Source: Antedon mediterranea (taxonomy: Eukaryota > Echinodermata > Crinoidea > Comatulida > Antedonidae). Taken from it: a stretch of DNA of 64,000 nucleotides. Position numbers and translations under genes: made by a program. The stretch covers positions 5,332,001 to 5,396,000 of the forward strand of contig NC_092679.1 of the NCBI RefSeq assembly GCF_964355755.1, read 5' to 3'. Numbering within the stretch: the stretch's first letter is position 1; each line of letters starts with the position of its first letter. This document shows, one piece after another, positions 1-14,929 of the stretch. The notes under the pieces are model-generated. The model ran no database searches. It saw only the letters and a list, made by a program, of their open reading frames with translations, and was not told where the DNA came from.

Positions 1-3000
1 ATCTACAGGAGGGAATACTGCGGTACTCAGCCATTTTGTTGTACTGAAGTGGTTTACTTTTGAAATTCACATAACACAAAAGTGTTTCTAATTCTTGGAA
101 CAAGAAGAACTTCTTTCTAAGAATATACATCTAACTATTCTATGTTGCTGTACTTCTTTGATTGGCCTTAATTATCTGGTGGAAATTTCAGAACAAAATA
201 TGCTTTAAAATCACATTTTGTGACTATAAGTTACGAATATAAATCATTACAGCCTGTGAGTGCACTAAAATGTCCAGTTATTACTAGCGTCTTGACGGTA
301 CTATTTACTTCTATTCTGCTTTGCGTTGCATTGAACACCTTTGCTTACCAGGCCTGGTTCATGGTTACAACTGATAGACCTAAACCAAACTAAGTTATAT
401 AGCATTTCATAAATCAGTTTTTAAAACATATCTCAGACCTATATTCATTAATGGAGTATCATTCAAAATGGAACAAATTCAACAGTTTTTCTTTCTGTCA
501 TGGTTTTTCTCCATAAACACTTAATAACAATTACCTGTAAATAACAATTCATAATTCAAGCTAACTACAACTGCATAAATAAAATAAGTAAGTGTTTTAC
601 TCCATTGGTCTTCACTATTAGTATTACTTTTTGTGTGAGAAACAGCTGTATCAAACTAAACCGAAACTTTCCTTTCTACATTAATATATAAAGTTACATG
701 AGAAAAGAAAGGGTTGATTGTAAAATCAGACGGATAAGCTAGGCCTCGTATAAAATGCCTCTAGGCTACAAGTTAGGTAAACTAGCTTGTAATTCTGCCC
801 ATAAAATCTTTTCTTTTGAAAAGTACAACCGCACACCGATTTATAAAAGAACACCATTTTAATCGATTTCTCTAATAAGAAGTAATAGTTGAAAAAGTAA
901 AGATTAACAATGTATTTAATATTCTTGTTATTTCAAGGAGTAGAGCTTTTCTTTAAGTGGGTTTTCCTGAAGGGATTATGAAAGTAATACACCCTTTAAG
1001 CTCAAGTGTAAGCCTAATAAGTCAACTATACGAAATCGAATTACAAAAGTCTGGCTCCAGAACTTCTGCTGCGAAAGATTTGGTAGAATGTATTCAGTTT
1101 ATTGAAAAGGGGGAAGTTTGTGTGAGTAAGAGACTTTACATTTCGATGACAGAACTCGATTGTTAGCAGTTCTGGTAAAGCTGCAGGCAAGATCAGAACA
1201 ATCACAAACTAATTGATTCAAGGCGACTGGGTGGATAACAATGAGTTAAACATATAAAAGTTCATTAAGCAAGAAAAATGGAAACATAAATTTTAGACTT
1301 GTTCAAGAGGTAAACCTGTCAGAAAGAAACTATATTAATCTGCGGTAAATACGTTCCCTCCCTTTGACCCAGTTTCTATCGCACCCTTCTCATTATCAAT
1401 GCCTGACTTCATTATACCAGGTCAGTATTATATTAACAAGTTTGAAAAAAGTTCACAGAATTTTAAATAGTTAAATTAACTACAGTATTGAATCCGTCTG
1501 CACGAATTATTAAATTAGTATTCTAAAACTAACTGTTTCTTTAGAATTTATGAAAATACAGATTTTATGAAAAATGTTATTAAATAAATAGATAAAATAT
1601 TACTGAAATTTTAAAAAGAGTAAGGGGCTAATGCCGGTATACTTAACCGCTTGCAAATACAAATTGTTCTCTTATCATTGATAATAGGCCTATATTTTAT
1701 ACATCATTTATTGCGTTAGTATGTTAGACCTACAATACGTCTATGTAAATTTGAATAATTTCGACAATATCTCTGCATTAACAATTCGTTAGATTAGAAT
1801 TTATATTATTACAATTTTTGGCAATTTTTTGGAAAACTACAGCACCTTTTTGATAAAGTATCAATTTTAAAAGCAACTAACAATGAAGAATGTGGTATTT
1901 TAAACTAACAAGCTATTTAGAATAGGCATATGCATTCATGAATGAAATATTTAAGCTATGTAGATTAGCACCATGAGCAGAGAATCGCCAGTTCCGTCCA
2001 GGCCAATGTACAATTCTGAGCGGTCTAACATGATTCATTGATAGGGCCTAGCAAACGGTGTCATTATTATCAGTAACCAAATATTTCTAGCGGATTTATG
2101 ATTTATAATTCTGCTATGTTTCTACATTGATAGTCATCTATCTAGTATTGTAAAATAAAATGTTGTAAATGATCACTAAACCGAGGAGAGATTTAGTTGA
2201 AGTATTAAATCTTTGCTGAATGTAACAAAGGATAGATGAAAAATTAGCGGTATGATAAAATAAAGATGTTTTATAAATTTATAGTTACATCGGCATGTTT
2301 ACATCACCTCGGCAGCGTAGTTTCATATACGCGTATCAAATGGCTAGTAAACGATAGGCCTATAGAAAATGTAGAATCGGCTTTATAGCGGTCAGGTAAT
2401 GTTATTCACTTCACACATGTGATAATTTTAACTAGAATATTAGCGGATTCTGCAATTATTAAACATTGACTCAAATCCAATCGAAAATACAAAAATAAAA
2501 TGGACACATTCAAGCCCAGGTCTACCCACATTGTCAACTAGAGTTGATGGTTTAGACGAATAGGCCTATTGGCTGACATGATATACAAACAAAACATTAA
2601 ATTAATATGAAACTCTTTATCGAAATATCCATTATAGAAAATTTAATTTTGAAAAACATATAAATATAATTTACCTGATCTGATAACATTATTGTTGTTA
2701 TACGCCTAATAATATATTGATTAAATGTTTACCAATTTAATATCGATATTGTTTTGCAACGAATTTATATGTGTAAATGGTATAATAACAATAATTATAA
2801 TATTAATATTAAATATTGCATGATACACAGTATTATACAACTTCATCACGTATACATACTTTTCCACCGGAGAATAGTGAGTGATGTTTATATGCTAGAC
2901 ATTTAGAGGTTCAATTGTCTCACTTTATGGTGATAATAATGTGTACCGTTGAAGAGATACTGACGGATTTAAACATTTGATTACACCATCTGGTCTAGCC

Positions 3001-6000
3001 TTAACAAATCACAACTGGGTTGAAAATAAAGTTAAATTCGTAGACCACTGGAACCTATCATCTACTATAACAACCCATTGGAGAATTAAAATATCTAATA
3101 AAAGTTTTAAATTCTGAATATTATGCTTTGGTCGTAAACCTATGGAGGAATTGTTATTCCAGATGTATTAAACACTTTAAATAGTTCCTCAAATATAGAA
3201 TAATACATAAGAACAGTCTTTTACATCATAGTACACATACAAACAGAACATATACTATATAAGTTTTTGCTTGTAAATTAGTCTCTATTGAAAACTAAGA
3301 TATCCTATTAATGATTAAATGATAGTTTGGCCCGCCATAGCAAAGCGTACATTCAAGTGCTAAATTGAAGCTGATCCTATTTAAAGGAACGAAGATAGAT
3401 ATTTATATATTAGTTAGTGAAATAGGCCTATAATATCTATGCTTATATTCAATCAACTCTATACTAAGTTTCTCTAAAGTTGTAGGCCTTGGGTCTCTAG
3501 TGCAAAACCCGGATGAGTGAAGGCCGTTTAAACGTGTACTTGAGCAGTAGTTTTAATGGGATGGGTCAGCTCAGCTCAAGCTACTGCTCTTTACATGCTA
3601 ATCCATCAGCAACCGTTACAGTTACGGTGTATTGTCTAATACCCATTTTTTTACCAAAATTAAAACCACACACACTGTACAGATAATCACATTTCATGGT
3701 TTAAAGAGTACAAAACGGGTCTCATTAAATTAGATGCTCACCCGGGTTTTGTTTAACGTGCTTGCATATTATTAATTTTAGTACCGTTGTCTATCGGCGA
3801 TAAATCAACTCCGACTAGCATTCATTTGTCGGTTAGTGTTAACTGAAATTTGTATAGATTAATAACACGTTTTAGAAAAATACGAGTAAAAAAATAATTT
3901 CCTGATGTTAATTAAAATACAATATTTAAACATTAACAAGTTGGAAAGAATGATGTATTTACACATGTACTAGCAGTCATTTACTACGGCGCGGTGCATC
4001 CCCTTGTAGACAGTTGTGTTGTATCGCGAAGAAAAACATCTGTTGTTTGTCGCTTTTCTGTCAGCAGCCATCTTGTTGGAACACTCTTCCGTTGGGTGGA
4101 CACAAACTGACGAAACAGTCACAGATTAATAAAAAAAAACCCTCAAAAATAGGCGTGCGTAGCAAAGAATTTGTCCTCCATAAAAGATGTTGAGATAATA
4201 TAAATGCAGAACACTTCATGAATGTATTGCATAGGATAAAAATACAACAATATTTTCAATAGCAAACAATATACCGCATATAATAATAATAACTGTGGTT
4301 GACCATAAATTAACCGGATACTGATGTGCGATAACTGGACAGTACAATTATGCCTGCTGCTGGTCGGTTGAATTGAATCACGACGTTAAAAGGCCAGTGC
4401 AGAGGTCATGTTCCAAGTCCAAGTCAATCTGTCCCATGGCCAAGAAATTCCAATCTCTTTTTAATAGATATAGACGCGCTGTAGAAACAAAATTAGTTGA
4501 ATGTTTGGGTGGTGTTAGGAAGGTTGTTTAGGTGAACACTGTTAACACATTGAGTTAATTCCCACGTTATCTGTTGACGAGGTAGGTACTCTAAAATGAT
4601 TATGTTCATAACTTGAGCTTATTAATTTTGTTTTCGTTAATTATAGTTCTAGAGTATACCCATATTGTGTTCCCAAATCTGTAAACAAATTCTTCTTTCA
4701 GTAATTGTAACCAAAAACCATTCTTTGTGTGGATTCTGCAAAGGCAATGTGACAGACAGAATATCGTATCATTTGGATCGAAATTATACTTAAAAGTGAG
4801 CTTAAGAACCGGGCTAAATTTTAAATTCAATAATTGTATTATTTAGTAAAATACTTAACTGATAGCACTAAATTTGTACGGTATTTATTCCTGACTGTCG
4901 CATTAAATTTTACTAATAAATGTATTTAAAAGTAAACGTTTAATGCATGTATTTTTAGCCTTTCTATTACAAAAATAAATGCTACCATCCTTGTATAGAT
5001 ATCATCTTATCATCATAGGTCAGGGTTTAAATAGTTTAATTTATAGAGAGAAGTGGGTAAAGTAATATGTTTCTTCATCTTCATTTTTGAAAATAAACAT
5101 TTAGGCATTCTAAAAATGTTTTATAAAGACAATACACGTGCTTCTGGCTGCTACCAGGTACAGTGTCATCAAACACAAACTTAGAACAGAAATTGAACAA
5201 AATAGACCTTGCATTAATCTGTCATTAACTATTTTGATAAGTTTATTTGAAAGGTTATATATATACATATAAAAGATGTTTCATATACTTTTTGTATATA
5301 TACCTCTCTGATATCAACAAACCCTGTCTGTACCCCTAACCATTGAGTGGGTTTTGCGTAGTGACCTTCTAGTGACGTCATTGGGTTTTTTAAACGTTAG
5401 GTGGGGTTCTATAACGTTCCATAACGACAGTGATTTATTTGTTTTGAAAACGCTCATTTCATGTATATCTATTAAAATCGAGAGGGGGCTATTACATTCA
5501 AGTAATGCAGAATAACAATAGTCAACAGCGAAAAGTGGGCTGAATTGAGGAATAATATTATTCATAATACTAACTATATAATGTTGACGACATCATTCTT
5601 TAGAGTGAACCGTCTTACATATTATTTGTAGACTATATTGTTTGTCGCAAGCTTCAAAAGAAACTTTTAATTTGAAGGCGGTATTCTAAAGATAATTTTG
5701 AATAGCGAATATAATTATTTTTAATAATATTTCCTTTTCTAAAACGCATAAATCGATCATTATATTAGTTATTAAGTACTTTAATTGGTGTATTTATGTA
5801 CCTAGACATTAAATTTTCACTGAAAAGAAATAAAAAAAGCCGTAAACAAAGCAAAATGTTAATCGTCGGAGACTTTTATTATCGTTCAATCAAACACAGC
5901 CTATTGTGTTTTTCTTTTGTTGTCGTCTTTTTATGTGTATAATCAACATTTAATGGCAACATTTAGGCTTATGTGGATTATATACCACATATAACAACGT

Positions 6001-6359
6001 AATTCGAATTTTAATGTTTTCATCGGACACGCGGTACACGTGACGATTATTATAACTAAATAATTCCCCAATTATTATCAATATTATGATATAATGGTTG
6101 ATTATTTAATATATTAACCGCATTTGAATACTCTATTATTATATATAACAACGGTATACTTTGACAGATAATATTTTAGATAAAAGACGGTTTGCAAGAA
6201 GCGAATTTCAAAGGTCTTTGTTAGTAAGTGATTTGATAAGTTTTCATACGCGTGTTTTGTTGAGCTGACCTTACGTTTGATTCGTTATTTCGTTGTTGAT
6301 GGATTAAATGGCATAAGACAATCGTAGATCTGTCCTAATTGCTCGGGCAACACTACACA
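1..6359. other. Intergenic, no gene seen
   Basis: AT-rich DNA with stops in all frames. The few open frames are 60-85 codons, unlike any family I know and without splice context. Scattered TAGGCCTA words and short AT runs are present. A 9-bp inverted repeat (GAGCAGTAG at 3542, CTACTGCTC at 3581) encloses a 30-nt loop. No tRNA, rRNA or transposon ends were recognised. Confidence 0.6.
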
Positions 6360-6443
6360 GTAGCGATACCACACGGTAGCGATACCACACGGTAGCCGTA
6401 CCACACTGTAGCGATACCACACGGTAGCCGTACCAAACGGTAG
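6360..6443. repeat. 16-bp minisatellite
   Basis: About five tandem copies of a 16-base unit of the form GTAGCGATACCACACG, alternating with a variant GTAGCCGTACCACACT. The alternation of the two variants suggests partial expansion of a two-unit block. No coding meaning is apparent. Confidence 0.9.
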
Positions 6444-7126
6444 CATTTTATGTTACCAATAAATGTGCTCTAAATTCATGAACAATTTAATATATCAAGT
6501 GGTTTTGAATAATAAAAAGAATTATAATTTTAAATGTTTATATAATTGGTGAACTAAAGTTTACCAAGAAAAATATTTTGTGACTTGACTTTCGAAGCGA
6601 ACAATGTAGGTTAGTACATTATAAGTAGGCCCTTATGAAATTAAATATTTATAAAATATGACATAATTTTTATTTTTTTTTTACATAATAATCTTCAATA
6701 TATTTCCTAGATTCCTTTTAAGAATAATAATAATTCGCACGATAGATATTCACATATTTCAGAGAAATTGCTTAATTTTTAGAGAATTTACATCCAAAAC
6801 TTGTATTGCAGTACCGTAAGTTAATTTCATGATTTTAGAAATAATATGATTATTCTAAAAAGAAATAAAAAACGAAATTAATAAAATAGAGATAATTTAC
6901 CATACCATATACGGTATTGAAACGCGCTTTAAACGAATATTCCTGTCACTTATTATTCAAATGTGTAGAGAATTGATGCTAACAACACATGTTGCTCCAG
7001 TTATCCCCATGCACCCTCTGTGAGGTTGGATCAAAATTAGGTCTGGGCTAAAGATGATAACAACGAATAATTATATTGGCACACATTCTAAGATCTTTCA
7101 GATATTTCTCCAGTGAAAATAATTTT

Positions 7127-7438
7127 TTAAAGATGTATGGTCCCCCTGAAAAATAGTTTTTTTTTGTTGTTGCATATGCTATCTTAATGTAGCATAATAG
7201 TTATCCACTTTGACCAAAAATTGGGTCTAAACAAAATTAATTTACCTGAATAAACTGTAATTTAAAAAAAAATGGCTAAATTTTTTTTTAATTTAACCAT
7301 TTATTATGTTATTCTATAAGTAAAAACATATTTTTTATCGGAAGTGATTAACTTTATTAAAACTACAAAATAACCTATTCAAAGTCTGATTTAATTAATC
7401 TTTATTTTTCATGTTTTTAGGGGACAATACATCTTTAA
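7127..7438. mobile_element. TTAA-flanked MITE, copy 1
   Basis: A 312-bp element bounded by TTAA on both sides, with inverted ends AGATGTATGGTCCCCC on the left and GGGGACAATACATCT on the right. The interior is AT-rich and non-coding and is shared with the copies at 23984 and 33574. The TTAA target and short inverted ends are typical of piggyBac-type non-autonomous elements; assignment to that superfamily is inference. Confidence 0.85.
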
Positions 7439-7781
7439 ATTTCGCTTAACGAATTTCAGAAGTTAAAGTAATCAAGTTATATGGTAGTTTGTTTCCATTT
7501 TGAGAATGTTGTTGCTTTAATAATATTTCAAATCAATTATGCTTTTGTTTCCTCCTTTGTTCAATATGTAGAGTTAGTAATCAATATTTCAATAAATTTG
7601 AATATAGGTCTATATTTGTTTATTCTATACAAAATTATTATATTATATTAATATTCAATGAGTCCTCATCCTCAGTCATTCATTATATGTGGTGAAATAA
7701 TATACAAATAATGAATGTTTATGAGTGTAATGGTACAAATAATGGCACGAGGTGAATGATGAAAGGTTATATTTCAACGAG

Positions 7782-7908
7782 GCAAAAAAAAAAAAAAAAA
7801 TTGACTGTATAATAAATATACCAAGCACTGATGAAGGGCTAGTGTTGTCCGAAAGCTCTGCTAATGTTTCTGGCTGTTTTACTTTATCGTTTTGATTTAG
7901 CTTTTATG
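7782..7908 (+). mobile_element. Retroelement-like tail with hammerhead-like core
   Basis: After a 17-base A run comes a segment containing CTGATGA, a GGGC/GTCC stem and GAAA, followed by GCTCTGCTAATG. This layout resembles the terminal region of many retroelements, and the word order matches a hammerhead ribozyme core with one extra A before stem II. Stems I and III can be drawn only with an extra unpaired base. Family and activity are unproven. Confidence 0.45.
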
Positions 7909-8152
7909 TTGTATCTCCATTGAGATCCAGCCGCTGATACCCACAGCATTGTCATTTTTCAGTTATATTTTTGTATCTCAATTGAGATCCAGCCACTGAT
8001 ACCCACAGCATTGTCATTTTTCAGTTATATTTTTGTATCTCAATTGAGATCCAGCCACTGATACCCACAGCCTTGTCATTTTTCAGTTATATTTTTGTAT
8101 CTCAATTGAGATCCAGCCACTGATACCCACAGCCTTGTCATTTTTTCAGTAA
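7909..8152. repeat. 62-bp tandem repeat, four copies
   Basis: Four nearly identical 62-bp units begin at 7909, 7971, 8033 and 8095. Each contains the perfect palindrome ATCTCAATTGAGAT (changed by one base in the first unit) followed by CCAGCC. The array directly follows the retroelement-like tail, so it may be that element's terminal tandem repeat. No open frame runs across it. Confidence 0.93.
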
Positions 8153-9409
8153 TTTTCCTTTGAATAATATAACAAGCAATACACATAAGATGGTATCAAA
8201 CTGCAATAAACAATTAAGATACGTTTAAAAAGGTATAAAAATACAAAAAAAAGAAGTAAAAACGCATATTACGAGTGTTAACAGCAAGTCAATGACTACA
8301 GAATGCCTTAAATAAGACGATAATTTCAAACGAAGAAGTTTAAAACCTCCAAATGTAGTTTATTTTTTACAATTTTAACTGAAATTTATATTCTTATATA
8401 TGAATATGTTATCAATTGTTGATTTTGATCTTATTGTGAAGCGCTTTGAACAGCGATATAACAAAATTTATTATATAAACTTCGTTGATACACATCTGTG
8501 GTTGATAAAATTGGAAATGAAATTAAAGTTAACGGCACATAAATTGTAACTATGATTATTTTTACAGAACTCTATGCCTAGATATTTGTTATTTTTATCT
8601 CCTGTCTATCTGTTTTTAATATCAACGAAGTTGTATTATTTTATTTCGCATTGCTTGTATCGAAATATTAAAAGCATTTGCTGGGTACAACTGGCATGCA
8701 AGTGTATTGGGGCTACGGCATGTAACAAGCCTTGGGTTTTCTATAAAGTATTAATCTTACGGAAATAATTTAAAGTGTTATCGCAACGACAACAATGCTT
8801 TCTCCACGCCCTTTCTTTTCCTATTGATACATGATACACATTTCTACTTACCACTATATAAATAAAACTATTAAACTATAACTATTCCTGTATTTTCTGC
8901 ACGTTGCAATAGCTCTCAAAGATATTCAACGAATTTTTACTGCCCTGGCTAAGACACATTTGCAGCCTACGATAATGTTTACTAACTCTTATAAAGACAT
9001 TCGGCAATGGCCTAAAGATGTGTGTACCAGTCAGGAATTTAGTTCACTTACTCGACAATTAAAGAGTCAAATATTTCTAATTTGCACATTAAATACGTGG
9101 TTTTATTTTAACAATATTGTTTTTTTGTCTTTGTAATCATTTTATATCGATAAAGACAAAGATCTCAGGTTTTTATTTTAATATTATGTATTTTCGTTGT
9201 ACAGCATTAACGTGCAATTAAAAAAAATATTGCTTTCTGGACATACGAGCTGATCTTAGTTTTAAATGTTGAATTTAATTAATTAGTTGATTAAATTTAA
9301 GGTTGTTCACCGTAATTCGTTTGTCTCATAATAATGTACGTTAATATACTTCTTGTTTACTAATTTACTAGGCTAACTTCAAATAACTAACAACAACTCA
9401 TTTTTTTAA
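8153..9409. other. Intergenic, no gene seen
   Basis: AT-rich spacer. A 64-codon open frame at 8574-8768 has no recognisable homology, splice context or codon structure and is taken as chance. I see no repeats or RNA genes. Confidence 0.55.
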
Positions 9410-9800
9410 ATAAATTTAAATCTTATCCACTGAGCTATTTATTAAATGTTAGATCGATGTATTTTTGCGGTTTCATCCATCTTGTAAAATGTTGTATAAA
9501 ATTACGCCTACCGGTATATCTATAATAATACGTTCACATCAAATATTAACAATATCTCAAAAGGATGATTTTCATGCGAGTGATTTTGTAAACAACTTTA
9601 CGCATAAATAATTTCAAATCTTTATCAACTTTGCTATTTATTAAATGTTAAATCGGTGTATGTTGCGGTTTCATCCATTTTTGGAAATTGTGTGTACAAT
9701 TAGGCATATATAATAATAGTTATCCTAACGTTCATATCAAATATTAAAAATATATCAAAAGGATGATTTTCAAGCGAGTGATGTTGTAAACAACTTTATT
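9410..9800. repeat. Two-copy tandem duplication, about 199 bp
   Basis: Two diverged direct copies about 199 bases apart share blocks such as GCTATTTATTAAATGTTA (9434 and 9633), GCGGTTTCATCCAT and TCAAAAGGATGATTTTCA. They differ by many substitutions and small indels, so the duplication is old. No coding potential. Confidence 0.85.
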
Positions 9801-12800
9801 CGCAAACAGAAAAGCGTAAGATAGCGTACAGAAAGATTACTTTTGATTCTCCGCAGATTTTCGTAAGACATACTGCTCATAAACCCGTCACTGTCCTTCA
9901 ATTCGAAATCAATTCATTTTTGTACAGTTGTCCACAAAAGATTTATTGTTTTTCTAAGTTACAACCAAAGATATTTCTGGATGGAAATATATAGAATAAT
10001 CCAAGCGGTTATCCGCAATAGGAGTTAATAGAAATCAGAGTCAGTAAATAGTTTCATTATCTTAGACAATTTTAGAGTTTGTTCTTATTAAAAGAATAAT
10101 GTATTTCGCTTGGTTTTTTTTTTCATTTTTTCATTATTTTTATACCATATCGTAAGTAGGCCTATCAATGATAATCAAAAGAAAAACGAATTCGAAAAAT
10201 ACAATATAGGACATTTTGCCCGACTACTACACGGCTTTAGTAGTAGGCCTACTTAGTTCCTTTGATTGGCATATCGTAGGCTAGCATTAAGTATGCCGGC
10301 CGGCAGAAATTGGTATGCACAACGCGGTCGTGCCTATGCTTCTATTTCTTTAATTTAACGGTACTTTACTTTCATTGTTGGTATTGTTTATATAATGGAT
10401 ACTATTACATGATCTTAAGAATTCACTCTTGTTTGCAGAATTAACGTTGATCAGTGAAAATTCGTTTAATCCTTTAGAGTGAGTATTCATATTCTTCAGC
10501 CTTCTGAAATCAAATAAATAGTCAAAATAACAAAAATTAATGTTTAAGTAATTCTCTTCATTTACCGTTTAGACACGTCAATACCTCATCTGATAATTAT
10601 ATCTTGACTGTTGTTTTAATAAGTTCAAGTTCAAGATTTTAGGATAAATCTTCGAAATTGTTTACGTTCATGATTTGTCACGTCTTTTGAATATTGCCGT
10701 ATTTGCATAGAGCGTGAATACTCATAATGGCGGATACGTGCTCATAACGAACTTCTTTTACTCATCAAAAACGATTGTCGCTTTCTATTTAATAATTTAT
10801 TTATCTACAATAAAAATGATGGTTTTAAAAGATTCAATTTCATACACAAAATTAAAACATAACATTTCGTTAGAATAGTATTGTCTGCAATTGCGCCAGC
10901 GGTAAATATTGCGAAGAGACTTAAAAGAACGACCTATATTAGGCCTAATTGGCGAGATAATTGACAAATTAGAATTCATATAGACATCATTTTTTCTATC
11001 TCATTCCTGCAGTGCTTAAAGCAACGAGATAATGTTTACAACATACGGGTAACTATTTTTAAATCACAAAATTAATATTCGCTTAAATTATTTTTTTAAT
11101 AGGCTACCTTATACCAAATAGGCCTATCAAGTCTTACAAAAGAAATTATGTGTATTCTGTGAATATACAGATATCGCTATAGTTAATACTGCTAGGTAAC
11201 TCTTGTAATGTAACAGTCTATAAAATACAAAACTGTAACAATATTTTTTTTAACCCGTTTTAACAAAATAGAAAATCAATCAAATTTGTTTTAAAATTAT
11301 TGTAATAAATAAATGAAGGATAAATGAAACAAAATTGATAACATTTTGTGTATAAACATGATAAATTCGTTTATATTAAACCTGGTTAAAATGTCTACGG
11401 CTCGGTATTATATAAGCATGCTGTATTCCATCATAATTCTAGTCTATGTAGGTTTTTTTAGTCGTAAAACACTGGTTTTAATTTATATAACCTAAATTTC
11501 GATTACCACGTTGAAGTTAGTAGAATATCACCACCTATATCGATTACATTAAAATGAACAATAACAGTGGTGGCCTATGATCGATTAATCATACATGTAT
11601 CTGACGAATTTTAATTAATATTAAATTTGAAAACAATTTCATAGATTCAATGTAGTAATAGGTTATCAAAATCATCTATTATTATAATTCATAATATAAT
11701 TTTATTTTTAAAGGAGCATATGGTGTATAAAATTACGACAGAATTTGTTAAATTTAAGGTAAGTTAAACTGTTTTAGACCTGTAGGACTATGGTAAATAC
11801 AAAAACAAATGTCCAACGATACCAATATAACGGTTATTATTTCACTATGTATCACTTTATTGTCTTAGAGCATTGAAACTACAATTGTGTGATCTATCAA
11901 ATCAGATACAAATGTATTAAAACCATGCTACTCCTGAGAAGCGTAAGGAGGCTACATTAAAATAAACAGAACAGTTGGTGGAGTACGGTAATGATAGTTC
12001 TAACTTTCTAATCACAGTATACTACCGTACATTACAACACATTGTTTATTCACAACAAGAAAATACACAACACACGATCCATAAAAAATCATTAAACTGA
12101 GTTAGTTTCGTCTCTCTGATGATCTCCTTCTCTCTCTTCTGACGGAGGGAAACATATTTCGGTACTTTTGGATGAAATGAAAAATGAACAATGAAATAGA
12201 ATTAAGTTACATAAATCTATTTTACCATTCATCATACACACTACTACAGTTCATCGCATCCATTTCATCGGTAAGTAGGAGGAGAGGACAAACTAAACTA
12301 GGCCCATCCATGAAGTTCAAACTCGTATAAAATCGTCGGTCGGTTACCGTATCCAGGGCCGTTTGCCACTAATATGTAACGACATCCCGAGAGGATGGAC
12401 ATCAAATAGTCAAAACCTTAAAATTTCAAATAAACTACTGAATGGCCGTCAATCACTTTGACCAATAGAAAAGAAAAGTAGTTCCATACTTTTAAAGGAC
12501 AAAATTAGTAGGTTTGCGAACTTTTTTGGCATGGATCAGGGATTCTGACAATGTGTTCAATGACGATTTCCGATTTAATATGACAGCCATTTTGAAATAC
12601 TGAGTACGTGGTCGAATGGGTTTTTTTTAACTATGGATGTTGGTCATATCACAAAATATATTTAGTATTTTAAACAATTAAAAAAATATATATATATTCG
12701 AATTTTAAACAGATTTTGAGAGTTTCTTTTATATATTATTATTATAGTACAGAAAAATCTGTTGGGTCTCGCAGCTTTTTATATTTTTACTCACACTTTA

Positions 12801-14929
12801 TCTGGATAACAATAAAAACCCTACTTTACTTTTGACTTTAGTAAATAAACTTTTCAATATTTTTAATGCAGTGTAAGTATGTAGATGTATAGATAGAGAA
12901 ATGTGTATTTATGCCGCCTTTGAAACCGGCTACATCAATCAAATCTAGCTATATAAAGTTCCAATAAAAACATATCCAAACTTTAGAGATACTATAGTAA
13001 GCACTAGGCTTTCCTGCAAATAGTTTTTGTTAATGACATTGGCTAACCATACATGTTATTCAAACATCTCTGCGTACGGCACTCATATTTCACCTAACTT
13101 TAAAAAGATGCAGTCGAGTGAAAGTCATTTGCGAATTATGAAACTCGATTCTGTGAAGAACAAACGGTTCTATGTTTATCCACACTGCTATATTATATAT
13201 TTAGTTTTAGGCCAGAAATGAGTTAAACTATACCTGTACCAGCATTTAAAACAGTACGAGGAACTTATAGAAAGAAACTTCATTCATAATTTTAGTGTTA
13301 AATTTAAAACAAGCTACAATGTTGGTACAGAGTTTGCTAATTTATCCAAATAAAAAAAATGAAATAAAATGGTATAGACCTACTTAGAAAACCAGTGAAT
13401 AAAAACATTTGACAAAGTTACACGTACTTGTTCATAACACCGTACAAGGCAAACAGAACTGTAAACCCACACCAACGTTAAATAAAGTAGAGAGATAGTT
13501 TACTTTAAAACTTAAGGTCTACTGCCAATCATTGAAATTAATCTATTCAATTAATGTACCATATGTTATGAAACTTACTATTACGACTAGCAAGAAGTGG
13601 TCATAGAATCTGGTGTAAAATCAGGTCGCTTTCAAATATAACGTCAACTCAAAAATCAAACTTTGGATAAATTTCGTCAAAAGTGGGTTGTGAATTGTTT
13701 ATTTTAAGTCTAATAGGCAGGAATTAGTGTGGAAATAAATGGGATATCTTACCCAAGGTGTCATCTTAACCGTAACATTCACTCATCTGCACATTATACA
13801 TGCATTAAAACGGATAAATACAACAAATATTGCCGGTTTTGAAAGATCAAACCACACGCACGCAATGTTTGTAAAACTTTTTAAAACGATTTTATTGATG
13901 GATTCTGTTAATTGACTGCAGTTCAAGTCATCTCACCTGTCCACATGTCTAAATTAGTCTTGATTTGTTGAAAATGTTCATGTTGAATTCAGCAATAGTT
14001 CAAAAGAGACCTTGATGAAACTTGTAACCGGTTTACGCTAAGTAAAGAACGTGTGTTTAGCAGATGATATTCAAGCGACTCTACAACATATTTCCATTTT
14101 CTATTGATGCGAAATCGTTAACAATTTAAACTAATGTAAATCTTTTCTAGTTTAAATCGCCTCAATAATAGCTAAAGTCTGCAATTAATTTATATTAAGG
14201 AAATGAAAACTAACATTTAAACTCAGTTTACATTAACTAACTACAGCAATTAAATAACCAAAATTTTAGAGCCTGTACTGGAATGGTGAGTAAACAAACG
14301 TGTTTTTTAAGCATGATTGTATATAAAAACTGTCCATATTGTAAAACAATTTTTTCTATTAGAATTAGCTGGCGTTACATAAAATACTATAGTATATAAT
14401 TCAAATATATTAAATACTATACTGTAGTTTCTTTAACACTATATAGTTTATAGTTTAAAAGTAATTTATACGGTACAAATTGTTTTTCGGTTTATATTAT
14501 CCTATATTACTCACAGGGTGTAAAATTGGTGCTATTTTAAGTTTGACTGCAATACAAATGTTGCTCTATTTGAGGTTGATGACAAATATGGATATGAATA
14601 GCAAGGTTGTGTCATGTAATACATATTCAAGCTGTTACCATACAAGCTAGATATATATTAGTAAAGACACAACATGGTCAACCGATCGTGTAATATTGTT
14701 TGATGCACTGAATTTGAGTTGATGAATCTGTGTCATCTAGACACTCGTCAACCCTCCTTGTTTCCCTGTCAGACTGTAATCAACATCAATTATTATTTAC
14801 TCCACCCTTATATTAGATATGAAGGGATTCGAAATTGGCTTTGACAATAATTATGTTAAACTTAGTTTTATATAATATATGCCTATTCCTACATGATTTA
14901 GGTCATTGTATTATATATTTTTTTAACCA
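9801..14929. other. Intergenic, no gene seen
   Basis: AT-rich DNA with dispersed TAGGCCTA words (near 10160, 10245, 10940, 11120) and homopolymer runs. Open frames at 10797-10979 (-) and 13027-13221 (+) are short and unrecognised. Nothing else could be supported. Confidence 0.55.

Noticed and set aside
7909-8152. CRISPR-like array
   Set aside because: Units are contiguous 62-bp copies without unique spacers, in an animal genome.
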